A DNA stretch of 63,060 nt from Marmoricola sp. (lineage in GTDB: Bacteria; Actinomycetota; Actinomycetes; Propionibacteriales; Nocardioidaceae): contig JAOPYC010000034.1 of assembly GCA_025964795.1 (NCBI GenBank), positions 1 to 63,060 on the forward strand. Reading direction: 5' to 3'. Numbering within the stretch: the first letter of the stretch is position 1; the number at the start of each line of letters is the position of its first letter. The translations under genes and the position numbers were made by a program. Of this stretch, positions 7,737 through 15,824 are shown in pieces. The notes under the pieces are model-generated. The model ran no database searches. It saw only the letters and a program-made list of their open reading frames with translations, and was not told the origin of the DNA.

Positions 7737-9074
7737 ATGAAGCACCTCTGGGCGCTCGTCAGCACCCTGCTCCTGACCCTCGCGCTCGTCGTCACCGGCG
7801 TCGCCGCCTGGGCCGGCACGACCGAGTCCGGCCCGGACACCAGCCCCGAGAACGGCACCGCGAGCGCGGACGCCCTGGCCGCCGCCTCCGTGGTCCCCAC
7901 CGACGCCGCGAACGGCTTCTACTGGCAGCTGCTGGCCCCGCAGGCCGTGCTGCCGACCTCCTTCCTGCTCGCCCGCGGCGAGGCCCACAAGGGCGCCCGT
8001 GGCACCCGCAGCGACAAGCAGTTCTTCGAGATCAGCAGCACCGGCAGCAACGACGTACCCGCGGCCGCGCTGGCCGCCTACCAGCGCGCCGACCTGACCA
8101 TGGCCGAGGCGGACCCGAGCTGCCACATCTCCTGGACCCTGCTGGCCGCCATCGGCCGCGTCGAGTCCAACCACGGTCGCTTCGGCGGCGCCCAGCTCGG
8201 CGCCGACGGCGTCTCCCGCCCCGAGATCCGCGGGCCCGAGCTCAACGGAGCCGGTGCCTTCGCCGCGATCAAGGACACCGACCGGGGCGTCCTCGATCAC
8301 GACACGGTCTGGGACCGGGCCGTGGGCCAGATGCAGTTCCTGCCCGAGACGTGGAACGCCGTGGCCCGCGACGGCGACGGTGACGGCAGGAAGAACCCTG
8401 ACGACATCGACGACAGCGCCCTCGGTGCCGCGGTCTACCTGTGCGGTGCCGGTGGCCGGCTCGACGACCCGGCCGGGGCGGCGCGCGCCGCGTTCCGCTA
8501 CAACCACTCCGACTACTACGTCCAGCTCGTGCTGTCCTTCCAGGCGGGCTACCAGACCGGCGTCTTCGCCCTGCCCTCGCCGCCGCCCCCGGCGGACGCG
8601 ACCGAGGCGCCGAAGGTCGCCCGGCCCAAGCACGTCACCAAGCCGCGCACCGCGCAGGCACCAGCAGCCCAACCGAAGCCGACCGCGTCCAAGCCGGCCG
8701 CACCGAAGCCCAGCGCGACCCCCAAGCCTGCCCCGGCCAAGGCCACGCCCACCCCGTCGGGTCCACGGATCGTGCCGGTCGACGGCACCTGGAACGCGTG
8801 CGGACTCGGTTTCTGCCTGGGGACCACGGGGCTCGACCTCGGCACCGCCGAGCAGCAGGGCAGCCGGGCCAACGCGGACTTCGACGGCGACGGCACCGTG
8901 GAGACCAACACCGAGGAGTTCACCGGCCTCGTCGGCAAGCACGTCACCCTGCAGGCCGAGCGCACCATGCTGGGCTACGTCGTCTATGTGATCGACGGCG
9001 AGGGGCTGCGCAACGCCGACGGGTCGTTCGCCCACTCGGCGCCGGCGATCGCATCGGCCTCCGCCACCCCCTGA
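7737..9074 (+). CDS. Secreted lytic transglycosylase (MltB/SLT-like) with C-terminal calcium-loop region
   Basis: The 445-residue protein begins with a signal peptide or anchor (KHLWALVSTLLLTLALVVTG). Residues about 115-275 are a lysozyme-like transglycosylase domain: catalytic Glu143 in GRVESNHGRFGG, AVGQMQFLPETW, the DGDGDGRKNPDDIDD segment typical of the MltB group, and AFRYNHSDYYVQLVL. A Pro/Ala/Lys-rich linker (about 283-340) follows, then a short domain with an EF-hand-like loop DFDGDGTVE (381-389). It would cut peptidoglycan between MurNAc and GlcNAc outside the membrane. The start is supported by AAAGG about 10 bases upstream. The 104 bases before it are AT-rich for this genome and probably hold the promoter. 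Confidence 0.87.
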   Translation: MKHLWALVSTLLLTLALVVTGVAAWAGTTESGPDTSPENGTASADALAAASVVPTDAANGFYWQLLAPQAVLPTSFLLARGEAHKGARGTRSDKQFFEISSTGSNDVPAAALAAYQRADLTMAEADPSCHISWTLLAAIGRVESNHGRFGGAQLGADGVSRPEIRGPELNGAGAFAAIKDTDRGVLDHDTVWDRAVGQMQFLPETWNAVARDGDGDGRKNPDDIDDSALGAAVYLCGAGGRLDDPAGAARAAFRYNHSDYYVQLVLSFQAGYQTGVFALPSPPPPADATEAPKVARPKHVTKPRTAQAPAAQPKPTASKPAAPKPSATPKPAPAKATPTPSGPRIVPVDGTWNACGLGFCLGTTGLDLGTAEQQGSRANADFDGDGTVETNTEEFTGLVGKHVTLQAERTMLGYVVYVIDGEGLRNADGSFAHSAPAIASASATP

Positions 9075-9101
9075 CCCGGCCCGGCGTGGAACGATGAGCG
9101 C

Positions 9102-10214
9102 GTGCCCATCGAGTTCACCGACTCCCCCGAGCCCACCCTGGGCGTGGAGTGGGAGTTCGCCCTGGTGGACAAGCGGACCCGCGACCTCGTCAACGCCGCC
9201 TCCGAGCTCTTCGACCTCGGGCTCCAGCGGCACGGACCGGAGCCCCGGATCCACAAGGAGCTCCTGCGCAACACCGTCGAGCTGACCACCGGCATCTGCC
9301 GCACCGCCGGCGAGGCCGTCGACGAGCTCGCCTCCCTGATCGACCTCGTCCGTCCGCTCGGCGACGAGCTCGGGGTCGACCTCTACTGCGCCGGCACGCA
9401 CCCGTTCGCCGAGTGGTCCACACAGCTGCTCACCCCTGGCCACCGCTACGAGGAGCTGATCGCACGGACCCAGTGGTGGGGCCGGCAGATGCTCATCTGG
9501 GGCGTGCACGTCCATGTCGGCGTACGCCGGGAGCACGCGATGCCGATCGTCTCGTCGCTGCTGAAGTGGTACCCCCACCTCCAGGCCCTCTCCGCCTCCT
9601 CCCCGATCTGGGCCGGCACCGACACCGGCTACGCCAGCAACCGGGCGATGATGTTCCAGCAGCTGCCCACGGCCGGGCTGCCGTTCCAGTTCGAGACCTG
9701 GCCCGACTTCGAGCACTACACCCAGGACCTGATCACCACCGGCGTGATCGAGGAGATCAGCGAGATCCGCTGGGACGTGCGGCCGGCGCCGCACCTGGGC
9801 ACCGTCGAGGTCCGCATCTGCGACGGGGTCTCGACGCTGTGGGAGATGCGGGCCCTGGTGGCGCTCACGCACTGCCTGGTCGTCGACCTGTCCGACAAGC
9901 TCGACCGGGGCGAGCCGCTGCCGACGATGCCTCCGTGGCACGTGCAGGAGAACAAGTGGCGCGCTGCCCGCTACGGCCTGGACGCCTGGATCATCCTCGA
10001 CGAGCACTCCAACGAACGGCTGCTCCAGGACGACCTGCGCGAGCTGGTCGAGCACCTGGCCCCGGTGGCCGAGCGGCTCGGCTGCTCCGACGAGCTGGCC
10101 CTGGTGCTGGAGATCCCACGTCGCGGCGCGTCGTACCAACGGCAGCGTGCGGTGGCCGAGAGCACCGGCGGCGACCTCGTCGCCGTGGTGGACTCGGTCG
10201 TGCGCGAGCTCTGA
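9102..10214 (+). CDS. Glutamate-cysteine ligase family 2 (YbdK-type carboxylate-amine ligase)
   Basis: This 370-residue protein opens with TLGVEWEFALVD (GVEWEF at 14-19), the glutamate/Mg-binding start of GCS2 enzymes. It also has HVHVGV near residue 139, LSASSPIWAGTDTGYASNR, and the EVRICD metal motif near 239. The family makes gamma-glutamyl-type bonds with ATP; YbdK has weak glutamate-cysteine ligase activity. Its true product here is unknown, and as mycothiol is the usual actinobacterial thiol, glutathione synthesis should not be assumed. GTG at 9102 was chosen because the conserved motif follows directly. The stop is 4 bases from the convergent FUSC gene. Confidence 0.85.
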   Translation: MPIEFTDSPEPTLGVEWEFALVDKRTRDLVNAASELFDLGLQRHGPEPRIHKELLRNTVELTTGICRTAGEAVDELASLIDLVRPLGDELGVDLYCAGTHPFAEWSTQLLTPGHRYEELIARTQWWGRQMLIWGVHVHVGVRREHAMPIVSSLLKWYPHLQALSASSPIWAGTDTGYASNRAMMFQQLPTAGLPFQFETWPDFEHYTQDLITTGVIEEISEIRWDVRPAPHLGTVEVRICDGVSTLWEMRALVALTHCLVVDLSDKLDRGEPLPTMPPWHVQENKWRAARYGLDAWIILDEHSNERLLQDDLRELVEHLAPVAERLGCSDELALVLEIPRRGASYQRQRAVAESTGGDLVAVVDSVVREL

Positions 10215-10218
10215 GCGC

Positions 10219-11376
10219 TCAGTCGCTGATCGGCGGGATCATGTCGGTCGCGGCCAGGGGGTCGACACCGGTCACGGCGAGCAGGTCGGCGACCAGCGAG
10301 CGCACCTGGGCCAGCACCACCTCCGCCGAGAGGTCGTGGGAGCGCTCGGCCAGCGAGCTGGAGCGGCCCAGCGCGACCAGTCGGTCGCGGACCGCGGTGG
10401 CCACCCGTCCCTGGCGCAGCTCCTCCGCGACGTCTTCGGCGCACTCGGCGAGCTCCTCCAGCATCACGGCGTACGACGTGGGGATGGCCTGGCGACGGTA
10501 GGACGCCACCGCGACCCGTCGTACGAGCACGCGGGTGTTGCGCAGCGCGAAGTCCAGCGGCTCGACCAGCTCGGCCATCGCGCGTACCCGCCCGCGGTGC
10601 CGCCGCCGGAAGGGCGAGCTCCGCACCACCGAGAGGCCCTCGTCGGCGGCGGCGCGGAGCTCGATCACCAACCGGTCGGTCGACCGCGCGTCGCGCAGCA
10701 CGTCCAGCGACCGCTCGAAGTCGCCGTCGCGGATGCTCGCGGCGGCCGCCCGCAGCAGCACCGAGATCTTGCGTACGACGACGCCGGCCTGCTCGCGGGG
10801 GCGTCGCAGCGGCGCCCGGGGTACGACGGCCGCGGCCACCAGCGCCACCCCTCCCCCGATCAGCGCGTCGGTCCACCGGGTGAAGGCCGCTCCGGCGGTC
10901 GGCAGCAGCGTGCTCACGAAGATCGCCTGGATCGCGGCCTGGTTGACGAACAGCACGCCCTGGTCGAGCAGCAGGGCCGTGCTCATGGCGAGCGCGACGA
11001 TGACCGCGATCTGCCAGCCGCCGGAGCCGACCCAGTTCGTGATCAGGTCGCCGACCAGCACGCCGATGGCCACGCCGACCGACACCTCGAAGACGCGTCG
11101 GAAGCGCTGCCCGTAGGACGTCCCGAGGCTCACCACCGCCGCCACCGGCGCGAAGATGGGTGCGGCGTGGCCGAAGACCTGCGTCGCCACCGCCCAGGCC
11201 ACGCCGGCCGCGATCGCGCACTGGCCGACCTGCCACAGCTTGGAGCGCAACCGGGCCTGCCGCTGGCGCAGCGACGTCCGGCTGCGCTGCATCGCCAGCT
11301 CGACGTGCGGCGCCGCCGCCGCGCCGTAGCGGGTCAGGTGTTCGCGGGCGCCACTACTTCTGGAGAGTGGATCCAC
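10219..11376 (-). CDS. FUSC family membrane protein (aromatic acid exporter-like)
   Basis: This protein of about 385 residues has an N-terminal block of five to six membrane helices (from VGQCAIAAGVAWAVATQVFG, with APVAAVVSLGTSYGQRFRR and GVAIGVLVGDLI) and a long cytoplasmic helical tail, the layout of YeeA/FUSC proteins. Relatives are linked to efflux of aromatic acids; the substrate is unknown. The GTG start at 11376 overlaps the end of the upstream aldehyde dehydrogenase gene by 23 bases and has no clear ribosome binding site; Met at residue 29 is an alternative start. It sits third in line after the GMC oxidoreductase and the aldehyde dehydrogenase, so it may export a product of that pathway (inference). 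Confidence 0.82.
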   Translation of the reverse strand: MDPLSRSSGAREHLTRYGAAAAPHVELAMQRSRTSLRQRQARLRSKLWQVGQCAIAAGVAWAVATQVFGHAAPIFAPVAAVVSLGTSYGQRFRRVFEVSVGVAIGVLVGDLITNWVGSGGWQIAVIVALAMSTALLLDQGVLFVNQAAIQAIFVSTLLPTAGAAFTRWTDALIGGGVALVAAAVVPRAPLRRPREQAGVVVRKISVLLRAAAASIRDGDFERSLDVLRDARSTDRLVIELRAAADEGLSVVRSSPFRRRHRGRVRAMAELVEPLDFALRNTRVLVRRVAVASYRRQAIPTSYAVMLEELAECAEDVAEELRQGRVATAVRDRLVALGRSSSLAERSHDLSAEVVLAQVRSLVADLLAVTGVDPLAATDMIPPISD

Positions 11377-12865
11377 GGCCGTGCAGCATCGTGATGATCT
11401 GGGCCAGCTGGCCGTCCGCCTTGGCGGTGCGGGTGAAGCTGGTCAGCGCCAGCACGGGCTTGAACCGCTGCCGCGCGATCGCCTTGGCGTAGGTGAACTC
11501 CTTGAGCCCGTCGGGCCCGTGGATCCGCCCGAAGCCGGAGTCGCCCACACCGCCGAACGGCAGCGACGGGATCGCCGCGAAGGTGATCACGCCGTTGACG
11601 GCCGTCATCCCCGACCGGATCCGCTCGGCGAGCTCCATGCCGCGAGCCTTGGAGAACACCGTCGAGCCGAGGCCGTAGCGGGTGCCGTTGGCCTTGGCCA
11701 CCGCCTCGTCCATGTCCCGGACCCGTGTGACGGTCACGGTCGGGCCGAAGGTCTCCTCCTGCACCGCCGTCGACTCCTCGGGCACGTCGACCAGGATCGT
11801 CGGCTGCACGTAGCGGTCGCCGACGGCCGAGAGCCCACCGAGCACCGCCTTGCCCCCCTTGTCGAGGGCGTCGCGGATGTGCGAGCTGATCACCTCGAGC
11901 TGGCTGGGCATCGTGATCGGGCCGATCTTGGTGTCGGGTGAGTCCTCGGCCCGCAGGTCGCGGCCCTTCTCGACGAGCAGGGACAGGAACTCGTCGTACA
12001 CCGAGTCGTGCACGTAGACCCGCTCCACGCCGATGCAGGTCTGCCCCGCGTTGCCGCAGGCGCCCCACAGCGTGGCGTCGGCCGCGGCGTCGAGGTCGGC
12101 GTCCTCGTCGACGAGCACGGCGTCCTTGCCACCCGCCTCGATGACGACCGGGGTCAACGTCTCCGCGCAGGCCGCCATCACCTTCTTGCCGGTGCCCGTC
12201 GAGCCGGTGAACGCCAGCTTGTCGACCCCCGCGCGGCACAGGGCGGCCCCGGTCTCGCCGAGGCCGGTGACGACCTGGAAGACGGCGTGCTCGGGCACGA
12301 CCTCGCCGAAGGTCGCCGCCAGCCAGTAGCCGACACCGGGCGTGAGCTCGCTCGGCTTGAAGACGACCGCGTTGCCGGCGGCGAGCGCGTAGGCGATCGA
12401 CCCGAGCGGCGTGAACACGGGGTAGTTCCACGGGCCGATGACCCCGACCACGCCCAGCGGGCGGTATTCGACCGTCGCCGCCTGGTTGGCCATCAGCAGC
12501 CCCGAGGACACCTTGTGGCGGCCGAGGACCTTGCGGGCGTGCTTGGCGGCCCAGGCGATGTGGTCCAGCGCCAGGGCGGCCTCGAGGGTCGCGTCGCTGT
12601 GCGGCTTGCCGGTCTCCTGGTGCACGACGTCGGCGAGCTGGGCGACCCGGCGCGTCATCACCCCGGCCCAGGCGGTCAGCCGCTCGGCCCGCTCGTCGAA
12701 GGTCAGCGACGACCACCAGGCAGCGCCCTCGCGAGCGCGCTCGACGGCGTCCTGGACGTCCTCGGCGGAGTGCACCGGCCAGGTGCCGACGACGTCGCCG
12801 GTCACCGGGCTCAGTGAGTCGAAGGTCTGCTGGGTGGCGGGCGGGGCCTGGACGTCTGCGGTCAT
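11354..12865 (-). CDS. Aldehyde dehydrogenase (NAD(P)-dependent)
   Basis: This 503-residue class I ALDH has PWNYPVFTPL and FKPSELTP (cofactor pocket), FTGSTGTGKKV, the general base in VIEAGGKDAVLV and the catalytic cysteine in GNAGQTCIGVERV near residue 276. It oxidises aldehydes to acids in the cytoplasm. The ATG overlaps the stop of the GMC oxidoreductase (ATGA), so the two are co-translated and probably act in sequence: alcohol to aldehyde, then aldehyde to acid. Choline to betaine is one possibility, but the protein is not close enough to BetB by eye to name the substrate. Confidence 0.92.
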   Translation of the reverse strand: MTADVQAPPATQQTFDSLSPVTGDVVGTWPVHSAEDVQDAVERAREGAAWWSSLTFDERAERLTAWAGVMTRRVAQLADVVHQETGKPHSDATLEAALALDHIAWAAKHARKVLGRHKVSSGLLMANQAATVEYRPLGVVGVIGPWNYPVFTPLGSIAYALAAGNAVVFKPSELTPGVGYWLAATFGEVVPEHAVFQVVTGLGETGAALCRAGVDKLAFTGSTGTGKKVMAACAETLTPVVIEAGGKDAVLVDEDADLDAAADATLWGACGNAGQTCIGVERVYVHDSVYDEFLSLLVEKGRDLRAEDSPDTKIGPITMPSQLEVISSHIRDALDKGGKAVLGGLSAVGDRYVQPTILVDVPEESTAVQEETFGPTVTVTRVRDMDEAVAKANGTRYGLGSTVFSKARGMELAERIRSGMTAVNGVITFAAIPSLPFGGVGDSGFGRIHGPDGLKEFTYAKAIARQRFKPVLALTSFTRTAKADGQLAQIITMLHGRGSTLQK

Positions 12866-14457
12866 CGTGCGCTCCTGATCAGGTCGGCGGCCTTCTCGGC
12901 CACCATGATGGTGGGTGCGTTCGTGTTGCCCCGGGGCACGGCCGGCATCACCGACGCGTCCACGACACGCAGGCCGTCGACGCCACGGACCTTGAGCTCG
13001 GGGTCCACGACCGCGTCCTCGCCGTAGCCCATGGCACAGGTCGCGACCGGGTGGTAGAGCGTCTGGGTGTTGTTGCGGATGTGCTCGACGAAGTCGTCGT
13101 CGCTGGGGCTGGTCGAGAGCTGCCACGGGGTGTCCAGGTAGCGCGCGAGCGGTCCCTGTCCGCAGATCTCCCAGACCTTCTTGACGCCCGCGAGCATCGC
13201 GTCGAGGTCGGCCCCGTCGTCGAAGTACGCCGCGTCGATCTCGGGGTGCCACGCGGGATCGGCCGACCTGAGCCGGAGCGAGCCACGGCTGCGGACCGAG
13301 ACCAGCGTCGGCGCGGCCGTGAACATCCGGCGGGTCGGCTCCCGCAGGCCGTTGTCGTAGAAGCCGGCCGGGGCGACGTGGTACTGCATGTCGGGGGCGG
13401 CCAGGTCGTCACGGGTCTTCAGGAACCCGCCTCCCTCGCCCACGTTGGAGCTCAGCGGACCGGTGCCACGCGCCTTCCAGCGGACCAGGTTGCGGACGTT
13501 GGAGAACTCCACCAGGTCGGTGGTGCCGCGGGTGTACCAGACGAGCGGGACGGCCGGGTGGTCCTGGAGCTGCTGGCCCACGCCCGCCAGGTCGGAGACC
13601 ACGTCGATGCCGTGCTCGCGCAGGTGCGCCGCCGGCCCGATCCCGGAGAGCATCAGCAGCTGGGGGCTGTTCACCGCTCCCCCGCACAGCAGCACCTCGC
13701 GGGCGGCGCCGGCGGTCACCTCACGGCCCCCGACGCGGTAGGTGACCCCGGTGGCACGACCGCCCTCGAGCACGATCCGGGTCGCGAACGCACCGGTCTC
13801 GACGTCCAGGTTCTCGCGCTGGCGCACCGGCTTGAGGTAGGCCTGGTCGACCGACCAGCGCCGGCCGTTGCGACAGGTCACCTGGTAGAGCCCGGCGCCC
13901 TCCTGCTCGGGGCCGTTGAAGTCGTCGGTCGGCTTCATGCCGGCGCTGACCGCGCTCTCCACCCAGAGGTTGGTCAGCTCGTGGGTGTAGCTGCGGTCCT
14001 CCACGTGGAGCGGCCCGTCCTGGCCGTGGTACTTCCCCGCCAGCCGGGTGTTGCCCTCGGCCTTGCGGAAGTAGGGCAGCACGTCGTCGTACCCCCAGCC
14101 GGCGGCGCCGTACTCGTCGCGCCAGGCGTCGTAGTCCGCGGCGTTGCCGCGGATGTAGATCATCGCGTTCATCGACGAGCAGCCGCCGAGCGCCTTCATC
14201 CGCGGCCAGAAGGCCTTGCGGTTGTGCAGCTGCTTCTGCTCGGTGGTGTCGTAGTTCCAGTCCCACTTGGTCTTGAACAGCGCCGGGAAGGCGGCCGGGA
14301 TGGAGATCTCGTCGGCGTCGGCCTCGGGCCCGGCCTCGAGCAGCAGCACCCTGACTCCGGGGTCCTCGGTCAGCCGGGCGGCGAGCACGGCTCCCGCGCT
14401 GCCGGCCCCCACGATCACGTAGTCGTGATCCGCGCGAGCTCGGTTGGACTGCGACAT
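12862..14457 (-). CDS. GMC oxidoreductase (choline/alcohol dehydrogenase type)
   Basis: The 531-residue FAD enzyme has the Rossmann motif YVIVGAGSAGAVLAARL at the N-terminus, the GMC signature around GGCSSMNAMIYIRGN, and active-site residues in LYHPVATCAMG (His near 472) and RGNTNAPT (Asn near 512). BetA and aliphatic or polyether alcohol dehydrogenases share these. It is preceded by a strong GGAGG ribosome binding site and by TATAGG about 50 bases upstream as a -10 candidate. It forms the first gene of a unit with the ALDH and FUSC genes. The substrate is a primary alcohol of unknown identity. Confidence 0.9.
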   Translation of the reverse strand: MSQSNRARADHDYVIVGAGSAGAVLAARLTEDPGVRVLLLEAGPEADADEISIPAAFPALFKTKWDWNYDTTEQKQLHNRKAFWPRMKALGGCSSMNAMIYIRGNAADYDAWRDEYGAAGWGYDDVLPYFRKAEGNTRLAGKYHGQDGPLHVEDRSYTHELTNLWVESAVSAGMKPTDDFNGPEQEGAGLYQVTCRNGRRWSVDQAYLKPVRQRENLDVETGAFATRIVLEGGRATGVTYRVGGREVTAGAAREVLLCGGAVNSPQLLMLSGIGPAAHLREHGIDVVSDLAGVGQQLQDHPAVPLVWYTRGTTDLVEFSNVRNLVRWKARGTGPLSSNVGEGGGFLKTRDDLAAPDMQYHVAPAGFYDNGLREPTRRMFTAAPTLVSVRSRGSLRLRSADPAWHPEIDAAYFDDGADLDAMLAGVKKVWEICGQGPLARYLDTPWQLSTSPSDDDFVEHIRNNTQTLYHPVATCAMGYGEDAVVDPELKVRGVDGLRVVDASVMPAVPRGNTNAPTIMVAEKAADLIRSAR

Positions 14458-14527
14458 GGAACCTCCAGTGCTCGACCTCGTTGTCTGCGTGCCGAACCTA
14501 TACCCGGCGGCGAAGGGCGCCTACGGG

Positions 14528-15811
14528 TCAGGCCATCAGTCCCAGTGGCCTGTAGGACAACCCCGGGAAGACCTGGCCGAGGGGCCGGTCGGGGAACCGG
14601 CGGGCGACGATCTCGCCCAGGACGTTGCGGTAGTCCGTGGTCACCTGCAGGTCCCCGGACACCAGCTTGCCGTCGGCCAGCCCGGGCCAGGTTCCGTAGT
14701 ACTGGCCGCCGCGGACTCCCCCGCCCATGACGAGCATCATGTTGCCCCAGCCGTGGTCCAGGCCCCGGTTGCCGTTCTGCGCCACCCGCCGGCCGAACTC
14801 CGAGATCGTGGTCAGCGTGACCCGGTCACCCAGCGTGCCCAGGTCCTGGAAGAACGCCGCAACCGAACGGGCGAAGGCGGCCGTCATGCTCCGCATCTGG
14901 CCCGAGTCCTGGTTGCCGTAGTCGGCGTGCATGTCCCACGAGCCGAAGTCGATGCTGATCACCGAGGTGCCCACGTCGGCCTTGATCAGGTGGGCGGCGT
15001 CGCGCAGCGCCTCGGCGAGGTCGTGGGCGGGGTAGTCGGTCGGGTACGCCGCGCCGTTGGCCGGCTGGTAGGCCTTGGCCATGGTCGTCGCGAAGCCCTT
15101 GTTCACGGCGAAGGCGGAACGTGCCGCCTGCCCCAACGGGCCGGACGTGGCCTCCCACACCTTGGCCTCCGCGGCGTAGCGCCGGGCGGCCCTGCTGCTG
15201 GAGAGACCGGAGAGCTGGAGGTTGCCGAAGCCGTCCGTCGCCAGCGTGGGCGCGGGACCGGAGAAGGAGGTGGGCGGCAGCGGCGAGCTCAGGTGGACCG
15301 CCTCGGTCGGCCCGACGATGCCCCCGGTGCCGATCATCCGGTTGACCCAGCCGCGGCGCACGGACGACCCCGGGTCCGAGTCCTCGACGAGCTCGATCGC
15401 CTTGAAGTGCGAGCGGTTGGGGACCTCGAGGCCGACCGCGTGGACGGCGGCCATCCTGCGGGAGCTCCAGAGCGGCAGCAGCGGGGCCAGCTGGGGGTGC
15501 AGCCCGAAGGTCGCGTCCGCCGCCAGCACGGAGGTCTTCGGTACGGCGATGGAGGGGCGGGCCCGGTAGTAGTCGGGGTCGCCGTGCGGCACCACCATGC
15601 CCATCCCGTCGATGCCCCCGCGGAAGCTGAGCACCACGAGGACGTTGCCGCCGGTCGCCCCGAAGCTGGCCTCCATCATCGCGTCGCCGAACATCTGGGT
15701 CGCGACCACGGCGCCGGTCGCCGCCGCCATCCCCTGCATGAACCCACGCCGGCTCAGCCGACTGGCCCGCTCGTAGTCCTCGCACCCGTCGTGCGCGCCG
15801 TCGTGGCTCAT
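14528..15811 (-). CDS. DUF1501 family protein with Tat signal
   Basis: This protein of 427 residues has an N-terminal twin-arginine signal (LSRRGFMQGMAAATGAVVA, Arg21-Arg22), so it is exported folded. The body shows the sulfatase/phosphatase-like DUF1501 features: VVLSFRGGIDGMGMVVPHGD, SHFKAIE, SIDFGSWDMHADYGNQ and EFGRRVAQNGNRGLDHGWGN, where Asp and His residues would bind metal. Function is unknown. It is almost always paired with DUF1800, which is the case here: the DUF1800 gene ends 13 bases upstream. Substrate and partner are not evident. Confidence 0.85.
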   Translation of the reverse strand: MSHDGAHDGCEDYERASRLSRRGFMQGMAAATGAVVATQMFGDAMMEASFGATGGNVLVVLSFRGGIDGMGMVVPHGDPDYYRARPSIAVPKTSVLAADATFGLHPQLAPLLPLWSSRRMAAVHAVGLEVPNRSHFKAIELVEDSDPGSSVRRGWVNRMIGTGGIVGPTEAVHLSSPLPPTSFSGPAPTLATDGFGNLQLSGLSSSRAARRYAAEAKVWEATSGPLGQAARSAFAVNKGFATTMAKAYQPANGAAYPTDYPAHDLAEALRDAAHLIKADVGTSVISIDFGSWDMHADYGNQDSGQMRSMTAAFARSVAAFFQDLGTLGDRVTLTTISEFGRRVAQNGNRGLDHGWGNMMLVMGGGVRGGQYYGTWPGLADGKLVSGDLQVTTDYRNVLGEIVARRFPDRPLGQVFPGLSYRPLGLMA

Positions 15812-15824
15812 GCCCTCACCGTCC

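Noticed and set aside
7629..10139. 836-codon minus-strand open frame opposite the transglycosylase and YbdK genes
   Set aside because: Composition is repetitive (Gly, Arg, Val) with no motif; both plus-strand genes have clear domains. It is antisense shadow.
9102..10214. Glutathione or ergothioneine synthesis (EgtA) as function of the YbdK-type gene
   Set aside because: Closer to the YbdK layout by eye and no egt partner genes nearby; the general family name is safer.
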